DNA of 64,000 nt from Amycolatopsis sp. CA-128772 (GCF_002904295.1 NZ_PPHG01000075.1:62001-126000), one strand, 5' to 3'. Positions 16,585 to 25,799 are shown, numbered from the stretch's first letter. The notes: generated by a model not told the origin, from the letters alone. A program made the numbers and translations.

Positions 16585-19130
16585 ACGTCCACTTCGAACC
16601 GGGCGAACCACCACGGGCGGGCCGCCTGGTGGTCGACGGCCGGGAACTGTCCATCGCCGAGGGGCTGCCGGAACTGCTGGACGGCGCCGGGGAGTTCTGG
16701 GCGACCGCGGCCCAGGCCGCGCTGCGGCTGGTCGCCGCGGGCCGGCTGCTGCCGGGAGTCACCGCGGCCGGGCACGACGCCTGGCGCGTCGGCCCGCTCG
16801 AACCGGCGGAAGCGGCGTGGCTGCGGGACCTCGCGGCCGCGATGCCGCCGGACGAACGGGCGCCGGGGCCGCTGCTGCGGGCGTTCCTCGACGCCGTCGC
16901 CGACACACTGCCCCGCACGCCGGCCGCGGCGAAGGCGGCCGGGACGCGGTTGTTCGCCGCCGTCCCGCCGCAGCGTGCGGAGCCGCTGCGGGACTGGGCC
17001 GACGAGCTGGCCGCGGGCCTGGACTCGGGAATCCGGGTGTCGTTGCGGGTGGAGGCACCGGACGGGTTCGACGCCGGCCGGTTCCACGCCGTCGTGCAGG
17101 TGCACAGCCTCGCCGAGCCCGGGCAGGTCGCCGACGCGGCGCAGCTGTGGGAGACCGGGCGGTTCGGGCCGCGGGCACGCATCGACGTGGTGCTGGCGCT
17201 GCGGCGGGGTGCGCAGGTGTGGCCGGCGCTCGGCCCGCTGCTGACCTCGGCGGTGCCGGCCGCGCTGGACCTCGGCGGGGACGAGGTGAGCGAGCTGGTC
17301 GCCTCGGCGGCGCCGCGGCTGGCGGCCGCCGGGATCGACGTGCACTGGCCGGCCGAGCTGGCGGGCTCGCTGACCGCGCGGGCCGTGGTCCGCGCCGGCG
17401 ACACCCCGGGTGACCTGCCGTCGTTCTTCGGCGGCGGCCGGGCGCTGCAGTTCGACTGGCAGCTCGCCCTGGGCGGGGAGGTGCTGACCGAGGCCGAACT
17501 GGACGCCCTGGCCGAAGCCCGCCGCCCGGTGGTGCGGCTGCGCGACCGGTGGGTGCTGGTGGACCCGGCTTTCGCGGCGAAGGCCCGGGGGCGGGCGCTG
17601 AAGCCGCTGTCCCCGGTCGACGCGCTCGGCGTGGTGCTGTCGGGGACGACGGAGGTCGACGGCGAGCCGGTCGAGGTCGTCACCGACGGCTGGCTGGCGC
17701 GGCTGCGGGAACGGCTGTCCGCGCCACCGGAGCCCCAGGCACCCCCGCCCGGGCTGGCCGCGCAGCTGCGGGACTACCAGCTGCGCGGGCTGCAGTGGCT
17801 GGCCACGGTCACCGGGCTGGGGCTCGGCGGGTGCCTCGCCGACGACATGGGCCTGGGCAAGACGGTCACGCTGATCGCGCTGCACCTGCACCGGAACGCC
17901 GGCCCGACCCTGGTGGTGTGCCCGGCGTCGCTGCTGGGCAACTGGGAACGCGAGATCCGCCGGTTCGCCCCGGACGTGCCGGTGCGGCGCTTCCACGGCG
18001 GCGCGCGGTCCCTCGAGGACCTCGACGGGTTCGTCCTGACCACCTACGGCACGCTGCGCACCGATCCGGCGCCGCTGGCCGGGGTGCGGTGGGGGCTGCT
18101 GGTCGCCGACGAGGCCCAGCACGTCAAGAACCACCGGTCGGGCACGGCGAAGGCACTGCGGCTGGTGCCCGCGGCGGCCCGGGTGGCGCTGACCGGCACG
18201 CCGGTGGAGAACACGCTCTCGGAGCTGTGGGCGATCCTCGACTGGACGGCGCCGGGGCTGCTGGGGTCGCTGAGTGAGTTCCGGGCGCGCTGGGCGAGGC
18301 CGATCGAGGCCGGCGACACGGGTGCGGCGGACCGGCTGGCCCGGCTGCTGCGGCCGTTCCTGCTGCGGCGCCGCAAGTCCGACCCGGGGATCGCGCCGGA
18401 GCTGCCGGCCAAGACCGAGACCGACCGGCCGGTGGCCTTGAGCGCGGAGCAGGTGGCGCTGTACGAGGCGGTCGTGCGGGAGATGATGGCCGACATCGCC
18501 GGCAGCGACGGGATGGCCCGGCGCGGCCGGATCGTGAAGCTGCTGACCGCGCTCAAGCAGATCTGCAACCACCCGGCGCAGTACCTCAAGGAGCCGGGCG
18601 GCCGCTCGGGCAAGGTGGAACTGCTCGACGAGCTGCTGGACACGATCCTCGCCGAGGGCGGCGCGGTGCTGGTGTTCACCCAGTACGTCGCGATGGCCCG
18701 GCTGCTGGAGAGGCACCTGGCCGGGCGCGGGATCCCGACGCAGCTGCTGCACGGCGGGACCCCGGTGGCGCGGCGCGAAGAGCTGGTGGCCCGCTTCCAG
18801 GCCGGCGAGGTGCCGGTGTTCCTGCTGTCGCTGAAGGCGGCCGGGACGGGGCTGAACCTCACCCGCGCGGACCACGTCGTGCACTTCGACCGCTGGTGGA
18901 ACCCGGCGGTGGAGGACCAGGCGACCGACCGGGCGTACCGGATCGGGCAGACCCGGCCGGTGCAGGTGCACCGCCTGGTGGCGGAAGGGACGGTCGAGGA
19001 CCGGATCGCGGCGATGCTGCGGGAGAAGCGGGCCCTGGCCGACGCGGTGCTGGCCGGCGGCGAGGCCGCGTTGACGGAACTGTCGGACACCGAGCTGGCC
19101 GAGCTCGTCGGACTGAGGAGCCGCGGATGA
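16581..19130 (+). CDS. SNF2-family DEAD/DEAH-type helicase (probable CTG start)
   Basis: About 849 residues. The N-terminal ~380 residues are the bacterial SNF2-associated domain. The Swi2/Snf2 motor follows: motif I DDMGLGKTVTL near ~425, motif II DEAQHVKN near ~510, motif III LTGTPVEN near ~540, and motifs V/VI LKAAGTGLNLTRADHVVHF and ATDRAYRIGQTRPV near ~755-790. No ATG, GTG or TTG fits well at the front. CTG 16581 is in frame, overlaps the permease stop as CTGA, and has AGGAGG exactly 8 nt upstream; GTG 16629 is the fallback. It acts on DNA, probably in repair, together with the overlapping SWIM gene. Confidence 0.88.
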   Translation: MNVHFEPGEPPRAGRLVVDGRELSIAEGLPELLDGAGEFWATAAQAALRLVAAGRLLPGVTAAGHDAWRVGPLEPAEAAWLRDLAAAMPPDERAPGPLLRAFLDAVADTLPRTPAAAKAAGTRLFAAVPPQRAEPLRDWADELAAGLDSGIRVSLRVEAPDGFDAGRFHAVVQVHSLAEPGQVADAAQLWETGRFGPRARIDVVLALRRGAQVWPALGPLLTSAVPAALDLGGDEVSELVASAAPRLAAAGIDVHWPAELAGSLTARAVVRAGDTPGDLPSFFGGGRALQFDWQLALGGEVLTEAELDALAEARRPVVRLRDRWVLVDPAFAAKARGRALKPLSPVDALGVVLSGTTEVDGEPVEVVTDGWLARLRERLSAPPEPQAPPPGLAAQLRDYQLRGLQWLATVTGLGLGGCLADDMGLGKTVTLIALHLHRNAGPTLVVCPASLLGNWEREIRRFAPDVPVRRFHGGARSLEDLDGFVLTTYGTLRTDPAPLAGVRWGLLVADEAQHVKNHRSGTAKALRLVPAAARVALTGTPVENTLSELWAILDWTAPGLLGSLSEFRARWARPIEAGDTGAADRLARLLRPFLLRRRKSDPGIAPELPAKTETDRPVALSAEQVALYEAVVREMMADIAGSDGMARRGRIVKLLTALKQICNHPAQYLKEPGGRSGKVELLDELLDTILAEGGAVLVFTQYVAMARLLERHLAGRGIPTQLLHGGTPVARREELVARFQAGEVPVFLLSLKAAGTGLNLTRADHVVHFDRWWNPAVEDQATDRAYRIGQTRPVQVHRLVAEGTVEDRIAAMLREKRALADAVLAGGEAALTELSDTELAELVGLRSRG

Positions 19131-20227
19131 ACGACGACCGGGTACGCGGATTCCCCGCGTTCGGGGCCGGCGGGCGGCTGGCCCGCTCCTGGTGGGGCCG
19201 GGCGTGGGTGAGCGCGATGGAGGACACCGCGCTGGACCTGCGCCAGCTCAAGCGCGGCCGCAAGTACGCGGCGGCCGGGCTGGTCGGCCCGATCACGGTG
19301 AGCCCGGGCCGCATCGCGGCGACGGTCGACGACGTCGACGGCGGCCCGTACCGGACGGTGCTGCGGCTGGCGGAGCTGTCGGAGGCGGACTGGACCCGCT
19401 TCTTCGACCGGGTGGCCTCCCGCGCCGGGCACCTGGCGGCCCTGCTGGATCGCGACATGCCGCACGACCTGGTCGAGGCGGCCGCGGACGTCGGCGTCCA
19501 CCTGCTGCCGGGCATCGGCGACCTGGACCCGGAGTGCGACTGCCCGGGCTGGGAGCTGCCCTGCCGCCACGCGGCGGCGCTGTCGTTCCAGGCGTCGTGG
19601 CTGCTCGACGCGGACCCGTTCCTGCTGCTGCTGATGCGGGGCAAGGGCGAGCGGGAGATCCTCGAGGAGCTCACGAGCCGGACGGTGCCGGTATCGCTCC
19701 CGGTTCCGGAGCCGGACCGGGTGCCGGGGGAGCTGCCCGACCTGGCCGCGTTCCACCCGTCGGGAGCACCGTCGATCCCGGCGGCGCCGGGGGTGCCCGC
19801 GGAGGCGTTCGCGTTGCTGGCGGCCAACGCGGCGGACGGCGCCCGGGCGTTGCTGGCGGGCCGGCGGCCGCCGTCGCGACGTCTCGACGCGGTCCGGTTG
19901 GCGGCGGAGTTCCCGGCGACGGCGGAGAAGCTGGGGTCGGGACCGGAATTCGCGCGGGCCATCGCGGCCTGGACGCACGGCGGACCGGACGGGGTGGAGC
20001 TCCTGGAGTCGACGTGGGCACCCCCGAAGGCGGCGGTGGCGGCAGCGCGGGCGGCGCTGGCCGATGTCGCGGAGGTGGAACCGGTTTTCGAGCGCAACCG
20101 GTGCACGGTGGGCGGGGTGCAGCTGCGGCTGGATCGCGAGGGCCGCTGGCACCCGTACCGGCTGGAGGAGGGAACGTGGTGGCCCGCGGGGGCGCCGGAG
20201 AGCGATCCGGGGTTGCTGCTGGGGTGA
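19127..20227 (+). CDS. SWIM zinc-finger protein
   Basis: A 366-residue protein. The SWIM zinc finger CDCPGWELPCRH (CxCx6CxH) lies at ~141-152, preceded by the conserved opening FPAFGAGGRLARSWWGRAWVSAMED and the RGRKYAAAGLVGPITVSPG segment. SWIM proteins of this type are regularly encoded next to SNF2 helicases in actinomycetes and are thought to work with them on DNA. ATG 19127 overlaps the helicase stop (ATGA), giving a coupled helicase-SWIM pair at the end of the ABC exporter operon. Confidence 0.9.
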   Translation: MNDDRVRGFPAFGAGGRLARSWWGRAWVSAMEDTALDLRQLKRGRKYAAAGLVGPITVSPGRIAATVDDVDGGPYRTVLRLAELSEADWTRFFDRVASRAGHLAALLDRDMPHDLVEAAADVGVHLLPGIGDLDPECDCPGWELPCRHAAALSFQASWLLDADPFLLLLMRGKGEREILEELTSRTVPVSLPVPEPDRVPGELPDLAAFHPSGAPSIPAAPGVPAEAFALLAANAADGARALLAGRRPPSRRLDAVRLAAEFPATAEKLGSGPEFARAIAAWTHGGPDGVELLESTWAPPKAAVAAARAALADVAEVEPVFERNRCTVGGVQLRLDREGRWHPYRLEEGTWWPAGAPESDPGLLLG

Positions 20228-20460
20228 GGGGAGACCCGGGGACGGCTGGGGCCGGCGGGAATCGGCGGATCCGGACGCATCGCCGGTCCGCCCGGGTCCG
20301 ATCCCGGCTGCCGACCGGATCCCGCCGGGGCCTCCGGCCTTCGCCGGCGCCGGCGCCCGTGCTGCCGCCCCGGCGGAAATCCGGCTCTTTTCGCGGTATC
20401 CAGCGCGGTACTCGTTGTCTCCTGTCCCCCGACGGCGGGTTCCGCCGGGCCACTGGGGGT

Positions 20461-20492
20461 GCGGGCGCGCGGGGTCTCTCCCGCGCGCCCGC
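20461..20492. terminator. 13-bp perfect hairpin, no T-tract
   Basis: GCGGGCGCGCGGG and its exact reverse complement flank a 6-nt loop (20474-20479). It sits between convergent genes. Hairpins without a U-run are common as actinomycete terminators. Confidence 0.6.
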
Positions 20493-20528
20493 CCGGTTTC
20501 CGCCGGTGACCGAAGATCCGCTGTCGAG

Positions 20529-20566
20529 GCTGGAGGGGGTTTCCGCGCGCGGCCGCCCCCTCCAGC
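20529..20566. terminator. 11-bp perfect hairpin after the monooxygenase gene
   Basis: GCTGGAGGGGG pairs perfectly with CCCCCTCCAGC across a 16-nt loop. It starts 2 bp after the stop codon of the minus-strand monooxygenase gene and probably terminates it. Confidence 0.65.
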
Positions 20567-20567
20567 G

Positions 20568-21779
20568 TCAGGTCGTCGCCGGGATCGCGTAGTCCTTGAC
20601 CTGCATGGAGTCGTGCATGCGGACGCCGGCGGTGTTCAGCTTCGCGAGTGCGCGCGTCCACGCCGCCGGGAGCGCCGAAACCAGCTGGCCACCTCGGGTC
20701 AGGGCCCAGACCCCCGCGCGGGACGCCGGGATCAGGCTGCGGGCGGCGCCGACCGCGAACGCGCGGCTGCGGCGGACCAGCTCGCCCATCTCCCGTTCGT
20801 AGGCGGCGAACGCGCGCGTGTGGTCGCCGCCCGCCGTGGCGAGCTCGCCGGCCAGGACGTACGCGCCGAGGACCGCGAGGCTCGTGCTGCCGCCGACCGC
20901 CGGGCCGGGGCAGTAGCCCGCGTCGCCGACCAGGGTGACGCGGCCGCGGGACCAGGTTTCCAGCTGCAGCTGGGTGATCGAGTCGAAGTAGAACGGGCCG
21001 CCGTCGTCGAGGCGGGCGAGCCAGCCGTCGACCTGCGGGTGCATCCCGGCGAACGCTTCCCGCAGCAGCTCCTTCTGCCGCGGGACGTCCCGGTGGTGGT
21101 AGGCGAGTTCCCGGTCGCGGCGGAACAGGAACACCGCGCGGGCGTCGCTCATGTGCCGGGCGCTGTAGAGCGACGCGGTGCGGCCGGCGCCCAGGTGGGT
21201 GACCGCTTCGCCGTCGAGACCGAGGGTGTCGGGCAGGGACAGCACCGCCAGGTACGCGCCGATGAACCGGGTCAGCCCGGCTTCTTCGCCGAACACCAGG
21301 CGGCGGACGTTCGAGTGCAGCCCGTCGGCGCCGACGACGACGTCGAACCGCCGCGGCGGGGCATGTTCGAAAGTGACGTCGCCGTCGGGGGAGAGGGCGG
21401 TGATCGTGTCGCCGAAGAGGTACTCGACGTCGTCGCGGCCGGCGTCGTAGTAGATCTCGCTCAGGTCGTCGCGCATGACCTCGACGTGCCGGTCGGAGGC
21501 GGCCTGGAACAGCTTCGCCAGGTCCACCCGGGTGGGCCGGCGCGCGCCTTCGCGGTGCAGGGTCATCCGGGTCGTGCCGGTGGCGAGGGCCTCGACGCGG
21601 GGCAGGACCCCCATCCGTTCGGTGATGTCCATGGCGGGCCGGAACAGGTCGACGGCGTGGCCGCCGGTCTTGCGCAGCGCCGGGGCGCGCTCGACGACCG
21701 TGACGTCGAAGCCGTGCCGGCTGAGCCAGTACGCCAGCACCGGACCCGCGATGCTGGCGCCGGAGACGAGAATCCGCAT
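20568..21779 (-). CDS. FAD-dependent monooxygenase, TetX/PHBH-like
   Basis: A 403-residue group A flavoprotein monooxygenase. The FAD-binding GASIAGPVLAYWL lies at ~7-19, the DG motif VVGADGLHSNVRR at ~148-160, and the second FAD motif VTLVGDAGYCPGPAVGGS at ~280-297. The family hydroxylates aromatic or polyketide-like substrates and includes TetX. It is divergent from a TetR gene, with a long inverted repeat between them, so it is probably induced by its own substrate. Hairpins follow its stop codon. Confidence 0.92.
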   Translation of the reverse strand: MRILVSGASIAGPVLAYWLSRHGFDVTVVERAPALRKTGGHAVDLFRPAMDITERMGVLPRVEALATGTTRMTLHREGARRPTRVDLAKLFQAASDRHVEVMRDDLSEIYYDAGRDDVEYLFGDTITALSPDGDVTFEHAPPRRFDVVVGADGLHSNVRRLVFGEEAGLTRFIGAYLAVLSLPDTLGLDGEAVTHLGAGRTASLYSARHMSDARAVFLFRRDRELAYHHRDVPRQKELLREAFAGMHPQVDGWLARLDDGGPFYFDSITQLQLETWSRGRVTLVGDAGYCPGPAVGGSTSLAVLGAYVLAGELATAGGDHTRAFAAYEREMGELVRRSRAFAVGAARSLIPASRAGVWALTRGGQLVSALPAAWTRALAKLNTAGVRMHDSMQVKDYAIPATT

Positions 21780-21790
21780 GAGTACCTCCC

Positions 21791-21842
21791 TGACTTAACG
21801 GTAGGTAAGTTGTACCGCATCTGCTTACCTATCGTTAAGTCA
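21791..21842. promoter_or_regulatory. 19-bp inverted repeat, TetR operator pair
   Basis: TGACTTAACGGTAGGTAAG (21791-21809) and CTTACCTATCGTTAAGTCA (21824-21842) are inverted copies with 18 of 19 positions paired and 14 bp between. Each arm is itself roughly palindromic (CTTAnC...GnTAAG). The element fills the space between the divergent monooxygenase and TetR genes. Confidence 0.85.
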
Positions 21843-21856
21843 GTTATGCTGGGCCG

Positions 21857-22390
21857 GTGCCGAAACCCTCCGACACCAAACAGCGCATCCTCGACGTCGC
21901 CCGCGACCTGTTCACCACGCAGGGGGTGCAGCGCACCAGCCTCCAGGACATCGCCGACCGCCTCGGCATCACCAAACCCGCGCTCTACTACCACTTCCCG
22001 TCGCGCGACGACCTGGTCCGCAGCATCGTCCGGCCGATGCTCGAGGACGGCGAGCAGTTCCTCCTCGACCAGGAGGCCCGCGGCGACGCCCCGGTGCGCG
22101 AGCTGATCGAGGGCTTCTTCGACTTCAACCACCGCCACCGTGGCGACGTCATCATGCTGCTGGCCGAGATGCCCACCCTGGCCGACCTCGGCCTGATCGA
22201 CCGGGTCCTGGGCTGGCGCACCCGGCTCACCGAACTGATCTGCGGCCCGTCGCCGTCACTGGAACAGCAGGCCCGCGCGATCCTCGCCCTCGGCGGCCTG
22301 CAGGACGTCTGCATGCAGTTCCCCGACGCCCCGGTCGGCGAACTCAAGGCCGCCGCGGTCGCCGGCGCCCTCGACGCACTCGGCCGCTGA
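21857..22390 (+). CDS. TetR-family repressor
   Basis: A 177-residue TetR regulator with helix-turn-helix at ~8-52 (KQRILDVARDLFTTQGVQRTSLQDIADRLGITKPALYYHF). The short C-terminal domain fits the usual length range. GTG 21857 is the start. It is divergent from the FAD monooxygenase across the 19-bp inverted repeat and is its likely repressor. Confidence 0.9.
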   Translation: MPKPSDTKQRILDVARDLFTTQGVQRTSLQDIADRLGITKPALYYHFPSRDDLVRSIVRPMLEDGEQFLLDQEARGDAPVRELIEGFFDFNHRHRGDVIMLLAEMPTLADLGLIDRVLGWRTRLTELICGPSPSLEQQARAILALGGLQDVCMQFPDAPVGELKAAAVAGALDALGR

Positions 22391-22472
22391 AAAGTTTCCG
22401 CCGTCGAATGTCGAGAACCCGCCACCGGCTCCGTCCCCGGGACATCAGCGACCCCGACCCGAGGAGCCGACC

Positions 22473-22967
22473 GTGCAGCAGAACGAGATCACCGAAATCC
22501 TGAACCGCCCGTACAGCCGCGAACTGCTCGCCCGCGACCTGACCCGCCTGGCCTACGTCGCCAAGGACGGCACCCCGCGCAGCATCCCGATCGCCTTCAC
22601 CTGGAACGGCTCGGAGATCGTCATGTGCACGACGAAGAACTCCCCGAAACTGCCGTCCCTGCGCGCCAACCCCGCCGTCGCCCTGACCATCGACACCGAG
22701 TCGCACCCGCCCAAGATCCTCCTCATCCGCGGCCGCGCCGAGCTGGACGTCGTCGACGGCATCCCGGAGGAGTACCTGCAGATGAACGGCAGCTACGAGA
22801 TGAGCCCCGAGCAGCGCGTCGAATGGGAACGCGAGGTGCGCTCCCTCTACGACGGCATGGTCCGCATCGTCGTCACCCCGACCTGGGCGAAACTGATCGA
22901 CTTCGAAACCACCCTGCCCAGCGCGGTCGAGGAACTGGCCCGCCAGCGCGCCGAGCGCGTCGGCTAA
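22473..22967 (+). CDS. Pyridoxamine 5'-phosphate oxidase-fold protein (F420/flavin)
   Basis: A 164-residue split-barrel protein. It has the N-terminal LTRLAYVAKDGTPRSIPIAF, the CTTKNSPKLPSLRANPAVALTID segment and the central ILLIRGRAELDVVDG. This set fits actinomycete PPOX proteins that bind FMN or F420 and reduce small molecules; the cofactor cannot be decided by eye. GTG 22473 follows GAGGAG at suitable spacing. Its 3' end overlaps the convergent AidB-like gene by 4 bp. Confidence 0.87.
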   Translation: MQQNEITEILNRPYSRELLARDLTRLAYVAKDGTPRSIPIAFTWNGSEIVMCTTKNSPKLPSLRANPAVALTIDTESHPPKILLIRGRAELDVVDGIPEEYLQMNGSYEMSPEQRVEWEREVRSLYDGMVRIVVTPTWAKLIDFETTLPSAVEELARQRAERVG

Positions 22968-24586
22968 CGGGCCACGGCGCGCTCGATGATCGCTCCCGTG
23001 TCGACGCCCGCCGGGAGCGTGCCGAAGGCGACGCCCCAGTCGCCGCCGAAGCGGGATGCGCAGAATGCGTCGGCCACCGCCGGGTGGCCCTCGCGCACCA
23101 GCAGGGAGCCCTGCAGCACCAGGGCCATCGCCTCGACCAGCCGCCGTGCGCGGTACTCGATGCCGTCGAGGTCGGTGAGCTCCTTGCGGAGGCGGTCCAC
23201 CGCGTCGTCCAGCCTGGTGTCGCCGCCGGCGGCCCGCTCGACCTCGGCGAAGAACGCCGCGACCGACTCCGGCTGCCTGCCCATCGCGCGCAACGCGTCC
23301 AGCGCGGCGACGTTGCCCGAGCCCTCCCAGATCGACGACAGTGGCGCCTCCCGGTACAGCCGCGGCATGCCCGACTCCTCGACGTACCCGTTGCCGCCGA
23401 AGCATTCCAGCGCCTCGGCCGCGTGCATCGGCGCCCGCTTGCACACCCAGTACTTCGACACCGCCAGGCCCAGGCGCCGGAACGCCTGCTCGTGGGCGTC
23501 ACCGGGCCGGTCGCCGGCCGCGGCCAGCCGCATCGCCACCGTCGTCGCCGCTTCCGACTCCAGCACCAGGTCGGCCAGCACGTTCGCCATCAGCGGCTGG
23601 TCCACCAGCGCCTTGCCGAACGCCTGCCGGTGCGTCGCGTGGTGCACCGCGCGCACCGCACCCAGCCGCATGCCGGACGCGCTGCCGAGGGTGCAGTCCA
23701 GCCGGGTGTTGTTGACCATCTCGATGATCGTGCGGACCCCGCGGCCCTCCTCGCCGACCAGCCATCCCACGGCGTTGTCGTACTCGATCTCCGAGGAGGC
23801 GTTCGAGCGGTTGCCGAGCTTGTCCTTCAGCCGCTGCAGCCGGATCGCGTTGCGCGAGCCGTCGGGCAGGACGCGGGGGAGCAGGAAGCACGAAAGCCCG
23901 CCGGGCGCCTGGGCCAGGGTCAGGAACATGTCCGACATCGGCGCCGAGGTGAACCACTTGTGCCCGACCAGGGTGTAACTGCCGTCGGCGGACGGGCTCG
24001 CGGTGGTCGTGTTCGCGCGGACGTCGGACCCGCCCTGCTTTTCGGTCATCGACATGCCCGCGATCAGGCCACGCTTGCCGCTGGGCTCGCGCAACCCGAA
24101 GTCGTACTCGGTCGCCGCCAGCAGCGGCTCGTACCGCGCCGCCAGTTCCGGATTCGCCCGCAGCGCCGGGATCGCCGCGTACGTCATCGAAACCGGGCAG
24201 CTGTGCCCGGCCTCGGCCTGGCTCCAGACGTAGAACCTCGCCGCCCGCGCCGCGTGCGCGCCGGCCCGGGAATCCCGCCACGGCGTGCCGTGCAGGCCGT
24301 GCGACACCGCGACCGTCATCAGCTCGTGCCAGTACGGGTGGAACTCGACCTCGTCGATCCGGTGCCCGTACCGGTCGTGCGTGCGCAGCACCGGCTCGTT
24401 CTCGTTGACCAGCCGGCCCCACTCCTGCACCTGCTCGCTGCCGGCCAGCCGGCCCAGCTCGTGCAGCTCGCCCGCGGCCCAGCCGGCCCCGGCCCGCTCG
24501 AGCCCGGCCAGCAGCGCCGGGTCGTCGGCGACGTCGTGCCCCGCCAGCGGCGGAACCTGGTTGGTGACCTCATGCGTGGCGGACAT
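22964..24586 (-). CDS. AidB-like acyl-CoA dehydrogenase
   Basis: A 540-residue flavoprotein close in length to E. coli AidB (about 541). Landmarks: MSMTEKQGGSDVRAN (~185-200), HKWFTSAPMSDMFLTLAQ (~215-235), and the AidB-like end LYREAPLSSIWEGSGNVAALD with its conserved FGGNGYVEESG nearby (~405-440). AidB is linked to the response to alkylating damage; the CoA substrate of the actinomycete group is not established. Its start overlaps the upstream TetR gene by 17 bp, so the pair forms an operon. Confidence 0.9.
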   Translation of the reverse strand: MSATHEVTNQVPPLAGHDVADDPALLAGLERAGAGWAAGELHELGRLAGSEQVQEWGRLVNENEPVLRTHDRYGHRIDEVEFHPYWHELMTVAVSHGLHGTPWRDSRAGAHAARAARFYVWSQAEAGHSCPVSMTYAAIPALRANPELAARYEPLLAATEYDFGLREPSGKRGLIAGMSMTEKQGGSDVRANTTTASPSADGSYTLVGHKWFTSAPMSDMFLTLAQAPGGLSCFLLPRVLPDGSRNAIRLQRLKDKLGNRSNASSEIEYDNAVGWLVGEEGRGVRTIIEMVNNTRLDCTLGSASGMRLGAVRAVHHATHRQAFGKALVDQPLMANVLADLVLESEAATTVAMRLAAAGDRPGDAHEQAFRRLGLAVSKYWVCKRAPMHAAEALECFGGNGYVEESGMPRLYREAPLSSIWEGSGNVAALDALRAMGRQPESVAAFFAEVERAAGGDTRLDDAVDRLRKELTDLDGIEYRARRLVEAMALVLQGSLLVREGHPAVADAFCASRFGGDWGVAFGTLPAGVDTGAIIERAVAR

Positions 24587-25175
24587 CGGAACCTCCTAGA
24601 GCGCGCAGGATGAAGGTGCGGAGCTCGGCGACGTCACCGGCGTTCCCGCTGGTCAACGGGCCGATCAGAACTTCGGCGGCGGCCCCGACCAGCGCGGCGG
24701 CCGTCAGCCGCCCGTCCTGGGGCGGCAGCACGCCCTGTGTCACCCCGGCGGCGACGTGCTCGGCGATGACGTCGGTGTAGGCGCGGCGGAACTCGAGCCG
24801 CTCGGCGTCGATGAGCGCGTCGACCGGCTCGGCGAGCAGGGCATACGCCTGCTTCGGCGCCTTGAGGGCGCGCTGGGCGAACGTTTCGACCGCCGCCAGC
24901 ACCCGCTCGGCGGGTTCGCCGGCCGCCGCGGACGCCACCCGGACCGCCTCGACCTCGCGCGTCACGACCTGCCGGAACACGTGCACGACCAGGTCGGCCT
25001 TGGTGGGAAAGTGCTGGTAGACGCTGCCGACGGCGACACCGGCGCGCTCGGCGACCGCGGCCACGGAACAGCCGCTGTAGCCATATTCGGCCAGCTGGCG
25101 CGTGGCGGCGACAACGATCGTCTCGCGCTGGGCGTCCAGGCGTTCCTGCACCTTCGGGGTGCGGCGGTAGGGCAC
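24570..25175 (-). CDS. TetR-family regulator
   Basis: A 201-residue TetR protein. It has a basic N-terminus (MPYRRTPKVQERLDAQR), then the helix-turn-helix IVVAATRQLAEYGYSGCSVAAVAERAGVAVGSVYQHF at ~18-55, and a C-terminal domain of the TetR_C type. It precedes and overlaps the AidB-like dehydrogenase gene, which it probably controls. A 7-bp inverted repeat lies 10 bp before its start codon. Confidence 0.9.
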   Translation of the reverse strand: MPYRRTPKVQERLDAQRETIVVAATRQLAEYGYSGCSVAAVAERAGVAVGSVYQHFPTKADLVVHVFRQVVTREVEAVRVASAAAGEPAERVLAAVETFAQRALKAPKQAYALLAEPVDALIDAERLEFRRAYTDVIAEHVAAGVTQGVLPPQDGRLTAAALVGAAAEVLIGPLTSGNAGDVAELRTFILRALGGSDVRHA

Positions 25176-25184
25176 GTCAAGGAG

Positions 25185-25207
25185 TGAAGCACTGATTCAC
25201 TGCTTCA
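25185..25207. promoter_or_regulatory. Inverted repeat, candidate TetR operator
   Basis: TGAAGCA and TGCTTCA arms flank a 9-bp spacer, 10 bp before the TetR start at 25175. The position fits autoregulation. Confidence 0.6.
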
Positions 25208-25208
25208 G

Positions 25209-25781
25209 TCAACGGCCTCGCCCCGCCCGCTTGACCAGGGCCACCAGGTACCGGCACGACACCGGCCCCGGGTTCACGAACACGCAGTCCGCCGCCGGTC
25301 CCAGCTGCAGGCAGTCACCCGCCGACAGCTCGTGCACCTGCGCACCCTCGTGGAACCGCAGGTGCCCCGCCAGCACCCAGATCTGCTGATGCAGGAACGC
25401 ATACGTCCCCGACACCAGCGGCACCTCCACCCCCGGCGGCAGTTCCACCTCGACCAGCTCCAGCGGCCGGCCGGCCGCGGGGGAGACCGACCGCCGCCGG
25501 TAGCCGGTGTCCGGGTCCACCCACACCGGCTGCTCCGCCGCGCGCACCAGCCGCCGCTCGTCACCCTCGGCCCGCGCGATCAGCTCCGACAACGTCAGGC
25601 CCAGCGCCGCCGACAGCTTCGCCAGCAACGCCGCCGTCGGCTGGACGTCGCCACGCTCGATCTTGCCGATCATCGCCCGGGACACCCCCGATCGCTCGGC
25701 CAGAACCGCGGCCGACAAGCCTTGGGACGTCCGGGCCGCGTGGACCGTCGCAGCCAGGCGGGCAGTCAGGGGATCGGTCAT
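25209..25781 (-). CDS. XRE-family regulator with cupin domain
   Basis: A 190-residue protein. An N-terminal helix-turn-helix of the Cro/XRE type spans ~8-62 (VHAARTSQGLSAAVLAERSGVSRAMIGKIERGDVQPTAALLAKLS), followed by a C-terminal cupin barrel (FLHQQIWVLAGHLRFHEGAQVHELSAGDCLQL). ATG 25781 gives the standard start just before the HTH; in-frame starts further out would cross the divergent GNAT promoter. Such HTH-cupin regulators often control neighbouring catabolic or resistance genes. The GNAT gene starts only 43 bp away, divergently. Confidence 0.9.
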   Translation of the reverse strand: MTDPLTARLAATVHAARTSQGLSAAVLAERSGVSRAMIGKIERGDVQPTAALLAKLSAALGLTLSELIARAEGDERRLVRAAEQPVWVDPDTGYRRRSVSPAAGRPLELVEVELPPGVEVPLVSGTYAFLHQQIWVLAGHLRFHEGAQVHELSAGDCLQLGPAADCVFVNPGPVSCRYLVALVKRAGRGR

Positions 25782-25799
25782 AACTCGCGATACTATACG

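Larger units (their letters stand above)
20228..20567. other. Intergenic region between convergent genes, no gene seen
   Basis: About 340 bp between the convergent SWIM and monooxygenase genes. It is very GC-rich. No coding frame with actinomycete codon bias is convincing. It contains the two strong hairpins listed separately, which fit a bidirectional termination region. Confidence 0.6.
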
